Positions 47,001-60,014 of a DNA stretch of 64,000 bases are shown in pieces (the stretch's first letter is position 1; each line of letters opens with the position of its first letter). The position numbers were made by a program, and so were the translations under genes. Source of the stretch: Biscogniauxia marginata (Eukaryota > Ascomycota > Sordariomycetes > Xylariales > Xylariaceae). The stretch is taken from assembly GCA_022695795.1 (NCBI GenBank), contig MU404142.1:62001-126000 (forward strand). The letters are read 5' to 3'. The notes under the pieces were generated by a model, which worked only from the letters and a program-made list of their open reading frames with translations, searched no databases and had not been told where the DNA came from.

Positions 47001-48879
47001 TCAACTCACTTCCAAAGCACTGGCGAAGGCATTCAGGAGACAGGCGAAGAAGAGAAGAGCACCCCGCTGGAAGAAGCTCGACGTGCTGAACTGTAGGTTG
47101 TAGAATACACTTCCAACGATAAGAGCCACGGCGAAATTACCAAAAAGCGAACCCAACATCAAGCTAGGATCGCCCTTGAGCCTGAGATAGCCACGCCAGA
47201 GGCAAAGTCTGATCTGTTGCCCAAAAGACAGAGTATATGAAGACTTTGGGCGTTGGCCTTTAGCCTGACTCCGTTCCTTCGAGGCGCGAAACGCCTGGGC
47301 GTCGGGCCCGTCGATCGGGTGCTCCTTCTTATACTCCTCGATCTCAACCTGGAGAGCCTTGTACTCGGCGCTGTTCTTCCATGCCGCCGCGAAGTCGTCC
47401 GGTGTCCGCGGAACCTTGGCCTCGAAGCCAGGACGAACAACACGTTCGATTGGGCTCGTCATGGACGTCAAGAAATCAGGGGTGGTCTGACGGGGAGGGC
47501 AATCAAAACCAAGGTTTTCGAAATACCGCCTCGCGTGGTCGGCGCGCCCGAAGAATATCTGTCGGCCCTCGTAGAGCACGAGAGCCTTGTCGAAGAAATC
47601 GTAGGCTGATTGGGGCGCCTGATAGATGGACACGCAAGCCGTGTTGCCGAACAGCTCGGTCTGAGTCCTCAGCGTCTTGCAGAACTCCACGGCGTTGGCG
47701 CTGTCCAGACCTCGGGTGCTGTTGTCCCAACACTGCAGCGGCGCACGGCTCAAAGCAGCCTCGGAGATGGTCACACGCTTGCGTTCACCTCCGGACACAC
47801 CGCGGACATACTCGTTACCGACTCGAGTGTTGACCGTGTGCGAGATACCAAACATAGCCATGGTGACATCACGCAGGTGGTTGGCGTAAACCTTCTTGTC
47901 GACGCCGCTGGGTGGATGGCGCGGCGCACGTGCTTGCGCCGCAAAGGTCAGTGTGTCGCCGACGGTCAGCATGGGAAAGTGGACGTCCACCTCTGCCGTG
48001 TAGATGGCCTCTCCTCGATGATGACTGTGCATCTCCTTAGCGGACACACCTATTAGAATCCTTAGCGTTAGCGTCGCGTACAAGCTTATACGGAAATATG
48101 GTGTTGCACGGCGCTCTCAGGTCCCTGCATCGGCAGAATATGTACTTACCCTGGTAGTTGAAGTACGACTTGTCGTCGATATAGATACCGGATGTTTCAC
48201 CGGCGATGGTCTTCAAGAAAGTTGTACATCCGGAGCCGGGGGGGCCCAGGACGACCAACATCTCACCCTTGCGGACGAGCCCGTCGAAGTTGCGCAGAAT
48301 GTCGATCTTCCTCTGGCCATGTCCCAAGGCCTTGCGCATCAGCCCCACGCCCTCCAACCAGACATTACCAACGTCCTTTTGGTAGTCTGTCTCAGCGCCG
48401 AATCCGTGAACGTTCAAGTTCTGGAAGCAGACACCCGCCGTTCTGAAACCTTCGCCATCACTCTCAGCCAGGTTCACGATAGCCTTCGCCCATGCGCGTG
48501 CCGAGAAGTTGGGCGAATTAGGGTTCAGAGGTGAGTCCTCTCCGGAATCCAAGAACGGGTTTGATCCCGCGACTCCATTGACGTTAGATTGTGTCGTGTA
48601 CTTGCGAGCAAGCGCGAGCACGATCGACTCGCGGCGCTCTAGCTCGGCCTCTTCTCCATCATCCGCACTGCCGGAGTCTCCCGCAGCGGTATCCTTCCCG
48701 ATGCTGCCATTACCAACCTCCGTCACCGAGGTAGTGCGCGTCCTAGGCATGTCGGACGTTGATGTTCCCAGATCTCTATCAGATGGTTCCTCGTGCATTG
48801 GCGATGTACCGTGTGGTGGCGCTCCCGATGCTTGCTGGGTACGGTCGTAGTTGTTGAAACTGCTGCCGATAAACGACAT
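44051..48879 (-). CDS. PDR-type (ABCG) ABC transporter, full length
   Basis: Exons are 48150-48879, 47010-48049, 44263-46933 and 44051-44181 (1523 aa); introns are 100, 76 and 81 nt, each with GT..AG ends and continuous phase ([40 protein letters not shown]). Order: acidic N-terminus; NBD1; six membrane spans; NBD2; six spans; a basic C-terminus (KKEKKTKKE). NBD1 shows the PDR-type degenerate Walker [13 protein letters not shown], with Cys in place of the Lys, a good [11 protein letters not shown] signature, and [16 protein letters not shown]2 has a normal Walker A ([12 protein letters not shown]), a degenerate signature ([12 protein letters not shown]), [11 protein letters not shown] and TIHQPSA. 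This asymmetry is normal for fungal PDR pumps, so one composite ATP site is expected to hydrolyse. Likely a plasma-membrane exporter of hydrophobic drugs, azoles or plant compounds; the substrate cannot be told. Confidence 0.97.
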
Positions 48880-51800
48880 TTTCAGGGGGTGAGGCTTTTA
48901 CACCCACGCGGCCCTACAATATATGTTTCCGGCTCTAGCCCCCAGTTTCCAGCTCTTGATATAGATAATTTATTTGTATTGATTGCGCCGGGAATCTCGT
49001 CCACACAATGACCGCCTGCAAGGTGGCTATAACTCTAAGCCGTAATCTTCGATGAGGGCGAATTAAAATATGTAAATCCCGTGAAAAAGACTATAGACAA
49101 AGGTTAGCACTAAGTTTATAGGGGCAATGTATTGACGCTAGAGGAAACCTACAAAGCCAAGGTAGATGGGAACAAAGGGCAACTAGAAAAACATTAAATG
49201 TGACATTCAAGGCAGCAAGTTGGGTAGGGAACGCGGTTTGGTACTATATATGTAGCTTCGTTTTCGTATTCTTAAAGGGTCCTTCTTGGCCGGGTTAGGT
49301 TACATGGTTGTGGGCAAAAAACCCATTTGGCATAACCTTGTAATAGACCCGACTCCGAACGAAGCTCCGTGGATTTGGGTAGCCGCATACGTATGCATTG
49401 CGATGACAATTTACTAATAAAACTAGCCAAGCTGCCAGACTACCGTACTGGTCGACTAGTTGATTATAGGGGTGTGCGCCGGTTCGGTGGCTTTCCTCGG
49501 TTAGATTTGCTTCTACTGTGTACACAATCCACGACATGGAACAACTCCAGTGCCGAAACTTAACAATGGAAGGCGATGTCTTTGACGGACTGTATCTAGA
49601 GTCCGATCCGCCGATCCGCCGGTAGCAAGCCCGGATGGTTGATATCATGTCAGCGGTAGATAACGTGCACAGATCTGATACAGCTCCTTGAGGAACTTCT
49701 TGTGTTGCATCCTCCACTTGCATCTCACTCCCCAGAATCACTCCCCAGAAGTCCGTCCGTCGCAAATATCCCCTGCAGCCGAAGTCTGACAGTACGGTTC
49801 ACGAAGCTGAAACATACTTCATCATCTGTAGGTACGATCCACGATCCGCTTGGCCCTTCTACCAAGGAAACGTTGTGTTGTTGAGCTCACCTCAGACCGC
49901 TACCACGTAAGTCTGCTCCCGAGGAGTCATAATACACTCACATATAGCAAAGATAAGCTCACCTTTGAAGATAATACCCGATGCCACAATGTGGTACGAC
50001 ATGACAAGTACATATTCTCTCACTCAGCCTTCACTCGGAGGCAACTAAACTTAGGCAGACAAGCAGGGCAATTCGGCCGATGACAGGGACTTCTTACATG
50101 TGTCCACTGCCCGGCTATAAATGCTGAGACGAAAGGACGAAAAGTCTAGGCTCGCATCGTTTATTGCACAATTACTGGCATGAGACGGACACTAGAAGCT
50201 AGATCAAACAACCGGACCAACCATGGAATATGTGGCTTGACCGCCAAGAAACGACTCTTGAGTTGTGCAAGGGCTTTTATGAATTTCCTCACGAGTTCAA
50301 CCAGTAAGAAACTCGGGATGGTGCGAGTTCGGAGAGAAGCGAACCCGACAAACAATTTATTCCTAATCGAGATTTCTTTTTGCAAGGATGGCCCCCAAGA
50401 TGCCAAGCAACATGATTCTTCGCCGTTAGAGAACTAAGGGTCTGAGCCGTATACGCCTCGTTTTACTGTATGATTGGACCTCGGAGTCTTACGTCTATCC
50501 GAGAACCCGTCAAGGTCCCCCATATCGAAAACTTCCTGCAGCGTCTTTTGAGATGTAAACCGAATCAGATTATGAAATACTAGTTTAACCAGGTAGACGC
50601 TCAGGACGTCCGATTTCTAGTGTATATATTAGCAAATCCGCATACCTCCGCATACCTACCTACGTGTATACCTACTATGTATGTACCTATGTAGTCCCAA
50701 GTCGATTATCTCCGGAGTCGTTTGCGACGCGCAGGCTTGAGAGTTCCAGGAGCTTCCACACCTTCTTTAACCCTGGCCAGGCGAGCTCAACAAGCCTTAC
50801 GGGTGGAGTCGAGAAACTATACTAAATACCACTAACGGAGTATAGGCGGTCCTAATATTGCACCCATCGACCTACCGTCGACCTCCTTATAAAAATGTTA
50901 TCCACAGTCAACCCTCCCCCATTTTGTTGATCTTTTTGCCGGTTGGTTGATATGATTTGGCCTTTCCTACCCGGCCGCCCCGGGTCTGATTTACAATCAA
51001 CACCCCTTCCCCATCCTCCACGGAGATAAATCTAGATTAGACCCCATATCCCCGGCTCCCAAGCTGGTAGATTATCGAAACTCACAGTGTAGAGTCAAAA
51101 GCAACCCACTCCTGTATGTCGTCTCGACTAAGCAAACATCCGTGCTTCTAGCCCAGACAGCCCAGAGTGGATCAGCCCGCAACAACAGCTGAACTCTTCG
51201 GGGCCCGACCCGGACCCGATGGCCCGGTAGCCCGGTAATCCAGATAAATAACTGAGTTATCGTTACCAAAGCGTTTCTTGACATTGTCCGAGAGAGAAGA
51301 ATGCCCTCTTGTTATTTTACAGTCGATGTTTCTCCCTCGTCGCGCATACGTATCAACACCAACTGCTCTCTGTCTGAGCATAATTACACTACAGGAGACA
51401 ATCGTACCACAATCACGTGCAAGTGTTCGATTTTTGTGTCAGAACTCAATAGCGAAGTTAGATCTTACAATTTATCTTGCAGATGTAGGAGCTTGTTATG
51501 TCACCATAGGATCACTACTGCTGTTGTGTGATGGAGGGTACCATAATTAGACCTACCAAGTTGGTTGTTATCAGCTTACACTGGGCGCGCATCCCCTTCA
51601 GACCATCCGGCGCAAAGGAGAAGATAATTTTGAGCGTGTTGGTTCTCGTGCCTTCGTATTTCTTAGGATTCGCCCCAACACGTAGCTGACATGATTCACG
51701 ACGCCATGTCATACAAAACCAGAAGATATTAGTATGGTCTTAGTCTTGTACTGTCTCAGCCGGGCTGTCGAATAGTCGTGAGATAGCACATCTATTGAGA

Positions 51801-53914
51801 ATAAGTTGATATTGTTTCGAGTCAACACACCATTCTTGGTTTTCTCGTCTGCCCATCTGGATATGCTATGCTGATAATATCGATTAGACGCCACCTGCAT
51901 GTTTTGCCAGACGGATGCTTAGTCGGTATGAAGAATACCGAGACAAATTTACCACGTATCTCACTACGCTAGTTCTACTAATCTAAAAAAGCATCGATTA
52001 CATAGATTTAAAACATAAATAGAGCTGTAGTGGTGTAAGCGCTTTATATGGAGCATTAAATGGACAAGGGTGTCTGCCTATCGAACTAAACACGGAGAGT
52101 GAGGGAGGGAGGAAGGGAGAGAAGATTCGATAATGTTATTTTCAAAATACGCGACAAGTTCTAGGCCGCGTGCTTTGAGTGTAACATCGATGGCTATCTA
52201 TGCCATCTGGTAAATACGCGCTAATATCTATATAGGTGATAGTAAACGCGTTTCAAGTCATAGTGAACGACAACTGACGTAACATAATAGAACTAATACT
52301 ACATTAAAGAGGTTAGATACTATAAATACAAATAAGTACATAGACGTAGATACAAAATAAACAGATTATAAACCTGAAAACATTTTGGTAAAGCTAGAGA
52401 TCCTATTTGTCAACTCGGCTCACAATATTTGAGCTAGATTTACGTGCCTAGACTTTTTGCTTTATGTTATGGACACTTTGATGAAGCAAAATGCTGATTA
52501 AATGACGTTCTTTTTTTAGGTACACGCCCTATATGATACCATCGAGTGAATGAAATTGATGAAGGCTTTTCTCACGACTGCTACATGAAGATCTGTCGTA
52601 GAGTGATGAGTCCACCGGCTACACCCACTCCTGTCTGCATATGTAAGAGTCTATTACAGGAGGTTAGGTATTTTTTCTCTTGTTTTGCGGGGAGAGAAGA
52701 ATTCCAATATGATATCTGCTATAAGTCGGGGAATGACTTGAAGTTCATCAGTGTCAAGACATACTGTGAGGAGCCTCGCAGACGGCATCTCGCTAGGAGA
52801 AGGCATGCAGCGGTGAGAACATGGTATACGAGGGTAATAGAGAAGCAAATGAGTTTTGAATGTGCAAAAGAGGCCTCCATCCGTACTCTAGTTCTGATTC
52901 TACTTCTAGTCCTTCGCGCAACAACCACTCTATTATTTCTTGTCCCTAAAGGGACACGAATCATTATATATTAAAAAGGCAATCTACCGATGTAGGAGGA
53001 TGAGGATAATGCAACTGGATGCTGCCAATGATAATAACTTGTACGTCCGCTGTCACGAAGCATACCTTGAGATAGGGGTAGCAATACAGTTGTTACGTGG
53101 AGAGCCTAAGCTACGGATACCTCGGAAGCGGCCATATACGTACATCTATTTCATTTGTTCTCCCGTCTATCACGTACCCATTGCCGCACTCATTTCCTGC
53201 ATGCGTTTGTTGAGATTGGATAAGATATGAGGATAGGATGAAGTGCACGGTTTATTGGTTAAATAATGAGTCTAGATAGGTGGGTCGAGCCTATATGCAA
53301 ACACATATATATAGGAGGCTATAATAGGACTGTATAGGGGCTATGCCCCATATTTCAACAATCTTATGTTTCTTGGCGTCGATATGACCTAGAGGATAGA
53401 TACTCCGTACATATTAGTTTACTGACGATAGAAATAAACCTTTAGTAAGCATTTTCTTCAGCTAATTAATACAGTGAGAATAACTGTTTAGCGAGTATAG
53501 GCTGCTTAAACCTACTCGCTCAATGCCTGCTTCGCTTGTTCTCTACTTGCCAGGCAAGCATGTTGTTTTCATTCAAGATCCGGTTATGCTCAGGCTTCAT
53601 ATTATTAGCTTTTCCCACTTCTTTTACTTTGGATGGGCATCTCTGTATTATATTTTCCTATTACCCCAGGAACACATATTTCACTTACGCTTTAAGCAGA
53701 ACATTAAGTGTAAGCTGAACTGTTAATCCTCGATTATAAGTGTGTTTGAAGCCCGACCTTCTCACGCTATCGAACATTGATATATCTGGTGAGAACGGCA
53801 AACATAGCTACGAAACAGTGAGAGTACCCACAATTGCCATATACACAAAGCCCTATTATTAAGTTTTCTTAAATATATACACGAAAACTTTTTTTCACAT
53901 AGGTCAATCCCTCC
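48880..53914. other. 5-kb gene-free region, right half very AT-rich
   Basis: The left part carries the promoter of the ABC transporter. Motifs of the AGGTACC type cluster near 50645-50700. From about 51880 to 53900 the sequence is strongly AT-rich with many TA steps. The longest open frame (52546-52974) has no domain and is probably chance. The block could be a repeat eroded by RIP, but no transposase, reverse transcriptase or terminal repeat is readable. Confidence 0.55.
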
Positions 53915-55418
53915 TCACGGTAGAATCCAAGTTACAACACTCTCAGCGGGAACATTGCCACTCCATTGCTCACCACTCTTCGCATCTACCGTGACGTAGA
54001 CGTCGTTGCCAAAGGTATTTTCGATCACAACAGTTCGTGTGCCGTCTGGGTTGAGCGACGCGACGGACTGGATGCCTTGGTAACCATCGTAGCTGTAGCT
54101 GCCCGTGCCGCTGAGGATAGTGGCGCCCTTCGGGATGAACTTTGAATACTGGGCTAGCATGTAATAATCAACGGTATACTCGTACGTCCCGGCGCTCTGA
54201 TCGACCACGAACAGGCCACGGCAAGTTCCACAGCCGCCGGGCAGATAAGGGCCGTACGTGTCGTCCGCTGCCTTGGTCCATGTACCCAATGTCCACATCA
54301 TCGACCCCTGGGCCCAGTTCTGCAAAGGCCCGACAGTATTCTTCGAAGATTGGTACCACGATGTCTGGTGCGAGGTCCAGCATTCCGTCATGAATTGTGC
54401 CTTGTCCGGGTTGGCGTTCTTGAAATCGGTAAGGACTGTCCAATCGAGGTTCCCGGCGTAACAGTGCCATGCTGCTGCCGGTACATACTGACCGGCCCTA
54501 TCTATGACTGTCTGCGGGTAGCTGGGGGTGTCGGTGTTGTGATCATAGGCCCAGATTTCTGTACTGAACCCAGCTTCACGCAGGGCTGGGCCGACGTAGT
54601 CCTGTGTCAGCTGCGCAGCCTCGTCGGCTTCCTGAAGCATAGTTATATGCCCACCTCCCTGGGTATTCAGGGGCTCGTTCTGTAAAGTGATAGCGTCGAC
54701 CTGGACCCCATGGTCTGCGAATGCTTGGAGGTATTTGACGAATAATTGAGCGTATTGGCTGTAGTACTGGGGATCGAGCGAGTTGTCGTCCGCGTTGCCA
54801 ATCAAAGCCTAATTCGTGTCAAAAGGTTACTCGGCTAAGATTTCAGAGAGCGAGAAATCATACTCTATTGAGTTTCATCCAACCTGGAGCACTCCATGGG
54901 CTCCCCAAGTAGACTGCCTCGGGTTGAATGCCCTTCATCTCCGCTAGCAAGTCGGCTAAAGCTTCTCCACGGTCTCCAAGACCAAATCCACCAAGACTTG
55001 TATCTGCTTCACCATTGTTATCGTCGTAAGTGTAAGCTGGAGGGGCAGACAGATCAGAAGCCCCGATGTTGTGTCGCAGCAAGTTGAAGTTGGCGCCATC
55101 AGTGGTCAATAACTCTCTAAGCAACTTGGATCGCGCGTCGGCGGGCAGCGCATTAATAACGGTAACAGTAGCATCTGTCACGGTACCGCCGAAACCGCTG
55201 ATCGTCTGCTTGTGTCCCTCGGAGGTGTCGTCGATGGTTAAGTTCCATACCGAGTCTCCTGGCGTTCCCGTTCCTGTCACAGGTGCATCGATCTCGGTCA
55301 GCTTGTACGTTAGGTCAGACGAAGAGGCGAACGCCTGCGCCGAGGCTTGTCTAGTCTTCATGTCTGATGGGGCAGAGAGAGCCTGCCCAGCCATGAGGGT
55401 AAGAACGGTAAACAACAT
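53915..55418 (-). CDS. Secreted GH30 glycoside hydrolase (endo-beta-1,6-glucanase-like)
   Basis: Exons are 54864-55418 and 53915-54808 (482 aa), with a 55-nt intron joining PGWMKLNR-ALIGNADDNSLDP. A signal peptide (MLFTVLTLMAGQALSA) starts at the ATG at 55418. GH30 motifs run throughout: ISGFGGTVTDATV, NLLRHNIGASDLSAPPAYTY, YLGSPWSAPGWMKL, acid/base Glu in ITLQNEPLN (about residue 228), WAYDHNTDTPSYP, nucleophile Glu in FMTECWTS (about residue 329), FIPKGATILSGTGSYSYDG and the beta-sandwich end NVPAESVVTWILP. These resemble fungal GH30_3 enzymes that cut beta-1,6-glucan of fungal walls (Neurospora Neg1 type). A related beta-1,6-galactanase activity cannot be excluded. Both catalytic residues are present, so it should be active. 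Confidence 0.94.
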
Positions 55419-58068
55419 ATTGCTGCTGAGAATCGCTTACGCCAGTTAGCCAATTTAGTTGGCCGGTGATTCCAAAAGCGAACAAACTCTGCAAGACGAC
55501 CGCAGTCTTTTATACGACTAGTAGGTTGGCCCTCATATGACACCCATTTGATAGGTTCATTTGAGTAGGTGGAATAGAATGAAGGGATACGGAGGCGTTG
55601 AACACCATGTCGAGCTAGTCTCACTTAGATACCTCTAGCATACAACAACGCGATGCTAGGTTGTTAGCGTGTGCGGTTGTAGTGCTCGGCCCTTTGCCGG
55701 ACCATGCACCCCGGTATAGATGTTTTGAGGCTTGAGGCTGTGTGTGCTCTGTATGTATAGAGCTGCATATTAGAGACGAATACTATTTGAAGGACCATGC
55801 GGGCATGAGGCACGGATTTAGCAGGTGGTAACTTGGAAGAAGACGTCAGGGTATCTGATAGGTTGTCCTAAACGATCCTATTAACATGTAGGTACATAAA
55901 GTACCCATAGAAGCTCTGTTGAGTCCACCAGTTCCTCTTCAATACTATCGTCAGCAAGTCACATTATACCTATAATTAGAAACTTCATAACCAATATCGT
56001 GATTGAAGGATCTGAACGTTGGTAACTCCCCGCAGTCTTCAACTTCGGCGGCCGAGGAGAGTAACTAACTAACTACATCAGTAAGTCGAATGAGCGCTCA
56101 TCTACATAAGGGTATCTAAAGTCTGGTAACTAAGCCGGTGTAGTGTTTCTAATCCGGGTCTATAGGGATTGGTAAGGAATTCCTTTAAATAGAATCATGG
56201 CGGTTTCGTCCGATATTCAAATTAAGTGGAAAACTAGGGACAAGCTTCTGATAATGAACCGGGGCTTACTAGTCGGTAAACATCCATACCTGCGCATCTT
56301 GCCCAAGAGCAGTGAGATCTTTAACAGAAGAAGCTTAATTGAAGAAAAAGGGGGTCTGGATATGTGTCCACCTTTCCTCATTCCCAGCCCAAGGGACCCT
56401 AGCTGCCTACATTGCTAGCCTACCTAGGTACCTACCTGTATCCTATAGGGCCGAGTCAGCTTATACGCCTTAGATTCTGCAATTTCGATCGGGAAATACC
56501 ATTATTTCTTTTTCTGTAGGTATTAATTCAGCCAAACCCAATAGTTTATCCGAGCTGGCTTCCGTATCACCTGGATAACCAGTATTCAGATATTGTAATG
56601 TCAGCTCTCTACTTACGAGTCTACCATGACAGAACAGGGGCCCGCCTCGTCCAAAGAGCCAATATTCCCTCAATCCTGCTAACCTGCGGCAAGGCGTTGG
56701 CTGCAAAAGATCCCATGCCCATCCTAGGAACGAAACCTTAGAATCCACTCTCAAACACATCAAATTAGTGGCACACCGATTAGCCCACCAGTCGACTTAA
56801 ATTATATATGATTAAAATACATAGGCTGTGGTTTCGGCAGAAGAATAAGACTCCGCGGGTTTCCCGGGTCCTCACAATCCCGGGATGTCCCTTGCTTGCA
56901 GGCGAACAGCTGAATAAAGTAACCACTCGTGCGAACTCCGCTAGAATAAGATTCATAGAATAAGACTTCATATCTATCACCGAAGTTGAAGGTGGAAGGT
57001 TGGGTGAAGACAATCTATTCTAAGGACGGGACTTTACGTAGCCTTTCTTACAAACTGTTACCGAGACATCGATATACTTGGTATAATATGACCAACAGCG
57101 TGAAAACGGTTCATTCCTCCCTTCGAAGGATATCAGGACGAGTACTATGGATTTCACGCTTACTGCTGTGGATTAACATCGTTGTAATGCCACCTCCCTG
57201 ATACAGAGCATGCTTCAGGTACGATGAGTATCTACGAATACCCGATTATACACAAAGGCAAACATGTTTCCGATGCGTGAAGACTGTTATTGTGATCCGA
57301 GAGCGAGAAGAGTCATCAAGGAGGTATGTTTATGATGGTGTCATCCAATTGTCGTGTCCCCAATCCTAACCTCCCCTTGCCCAATCTCCTAAACAATGAT
57401 AGACAAACTAGCACACTCGTAAGCAGCGCGCCAGACTACGGCAGCATGTCGTCTGGGTATTATGCTGTTATTTCGGGTAACATGTTCAGCTCGAACTCAA
57501 GCAGGGGCAAGGAAGTACGAACTTCTAGTTTCAATGGAAATGGCTAGAATATACCTATCCACCCTTTAAATGGTAGATAAATACCTATATATACGACCCT
57601 CCGCCTTCTGTCACCCTCATGCCCCCCGTCTAGTTCATGCCCTATCACCTTAAGATGGTTCATTACATGCTACACAAGATCTCGATATCTTGGATTATAA
57701 GCTGTTTCGTATTTAATCCAACAAGAGGAAAATGGAGGAAGCCCGAGGTAATCGAGAGCCTGATACTGGAAGATATTTCATCTCATTTGAAGGAAATAAA
57801 TTAAGGTATATAGAAGGTATGGTATCAATGTGAATTCTAAAACATCAAGTGTGCCTTACACTGCCGGTGCCGCCCGCGACGTGGTATACACAGCCTAGTT
57901 ATTAAGAGTGCCCCTCGTACATATATCATAAAATATCATTATGGCACATTGCCACGCACATTACCGTCTCCATTTCGCACCACCATTCTTGCACGTACTG
58001 ATTTCGTTTGCCCCATGTATATAGGGTCTTGTTGTGGCTAGCAACACCTACCCACTGCGTATAAATGT
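55419..58068. other. 2.6-kb spacer, no gene seen
   Basis: Promoter side of the GH30 gene and 3' side of the TMEM135-like gene. One exact TAGGTACCTA copy is at 56425-56434 inside CCTACCTAGGTACCTACC. Small open frames have no coding features. Confidence 0.5.
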
Positions 58069-60014
58069 TTATTCGTCCTTGTCGTGTGTCTCCTCGTCTT
58101 CGTCTTCGTCTTCTTCCAGGCCCCAGTCCCTGAACTGGGTACCCCTAACCCAGCTGATGCCTTTTCTCCATTTACTATCCCTGATCGCCCTAGCATCTCT
58201 CTCGTACACGGCGCCTGTGACCGCCAGGGCGAGCACAAACAGCCACAGGTCGCCGCCTTTCATGGCTCTCCACCAGCGGCGCTTGACACCCACCTTCCAA
58301 AGCGAGTCGACGCTCGTCCGAGCGCTGTAGAGGAAGATGGACCGTCCTTCTTTGCGTTCTACAAAGGCCCACAGGCCGGCAAGGAACCCGCTGAGGAAGA
58401 AGCGTTGTGTCGGTAGGAAGGTTCGCGGAAACCACGTCTGAAAGAAACAAATGCTAGCCCATGCGGAGGAGATGGCGCCGGTGGCAAAGGTAGATAGTCG
58501 GAGAGTTCGCGAGATCAACTGGTTGAGAAGGTGAAGAGGTGAGTTGTATAGCATCTTGTAACGCGGGAGCATGAGCATCGAGTAGAAGAGTAAGAAGAAG
58601 CGGCCCATGCGTGGAAATGATTGTACCCAACAGGACAAGTACGTGCGGAGGCACGAAGGGTCAGAGGGGTGTAGAGTAGCACAGCTCAGAGATGTGATAA
58701 GGGGGTGCGCTTGCGACGTCAGAGGAGCCACGGCAGCAAGTGACGGCGGCAAGGTAGGCTGGTCGGGGAAGAGAGTAGGCGAGATAAATGCCCTGTAGAA
58801 GAGTCAGTAGGTGGTCGTACATACAGGGAGGGATAAGAGAAACTGGGCATACGGCCAATTGAGCTTTGCCATCTGGGCTAGATTATCAGCTATCTCCCAG
58901 GCGTCGGGCCACTTGACACCTTCTGGAAGGTTTTCAGGAGCGCTGTGGAGATATCCGGACGTGCTCTTCCAGATGAAGTTGACAAAGTCGTACGGAGAGC
59001 TTTCCCTGTCGAAGATGGTCGCATGCAACAGCTGTCCGAAAGCCAGGGGCTGAAGCATCCAACTTCCCCACCACCAAGGCCGCTCCCTCTTGACCATCCC
59101 TTTCCCGCCAGGCCGGGGCTTCCAACCCCATATCAGACCTTCGTCTTCGCATAGGTTCCAGCCAAACTCGAGTGCGCGAAATACGAGGGCGATGGTCACT
59201 GACACGCGGAGTTGCGCGGACGGGTATATCCCTAGAGCTAGGCCAGCCAAGCTGGCACCAATGGCCGGCGCATATGGTGATGTGAGAGTGCTAGAGGTTC
59301 GGGGGTTTCGCGTGCGGAAAGGCGTAGCCGAAGGATCCAGTAGATGCGCGCGCAGTCTGGTGAGGAAGCGGAAGAGCAAGCGATAGAGCAGTAGTATGGT
59401 GGATAAGGAGAGAGATAGGCGGAGAGTCGGGGATCTATAGAACGGTTGTTTCTGCTTAGGTGACCCAGTCCTAGGAAGGAATTGTCAGTTGAACAGATTT
59501 GGTAAAATATAATAGAAATATCAGGGGAACTTCTGCGGACATACTGTTTGCGCCCCTTGATTCGGGCTAGGATGGTCTCATAGGCCTTTGAACCTAGACC
59601 AGTAGCTATGAAGACTCGTAGGGCATGTCGGATTGCGCGGGCATTATAACTGTCCCCCCCTCCGCCTCTCCCACCGGCTGTAGCCTTCTCCTTCCCCTTG
59701 CCCTTGTCTCCTACGGATGATCTACGCGCGTTGCCGTTGCCGCCATCCATGTACCGCTCGACGGCATTCACGGTCGGGGCTCTCTTCCGTAGCAGGCGCG
59801 AACGCGATATGATGTACTTGTGGAGCACTTCGTACTCACGCGCCGAGATGGTGTACCTGAGGGCATTGCGGAGGACCGGGTCGGCGGTGGATTTTGGTTT
59901 GGGCTTGGAGTCTGGCCTAGGTTCTGGCCTGGATCGATAGAGGGCGTCGGGTTTGGGAATATCGAGGCGAGGGACCGTTGGCGGTAGTCTCGAAGGACCC
60001 GCTTCCGTCGTCAT
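58069..60014 (-). CDS. TMEM135-like multi-pass membrane protein
   Basis: Exons are 59545-60014, 58844-59470 and 58069-58792 (606 aa). Intron 1 is 74 nt (GTATGT, branch AACTGAC). Intron 2 is 51 nt with a weak GTTTCT donor; the stronger GTATGT nearby would leave only about 30 nt and break the frame, while GTTTCT gives NWPYAQ-AFISPTLFPDQP. A disordered head of about 120 residues is followed by hydrophobic stretches and a central block WWWGSWMLQPLAFGQLLHAT, ending with LITSLSCATLHPSDPSCLR and a membrane-rich second half. The GSWMLQP, FGQLLHA and SCATLHPSDPSC blocks recall TMEM135 and its fungal relatives, linked to peroxisomes, mitochondria and lipid handling. The acidic C-terminal tail comes from a GTC/TTC repeat near 58085-58120. 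The exact organelle and job are not known. Confidence 0.85.

Noticed and set aside
52546..52974. 142-codon plus-strand open frame in the AT-rich block
   Set aside because: AT-rich surroundings, no family motif, and a hydrophobic then basic end that looks random. It could be a relic but is not supportable as a gene.
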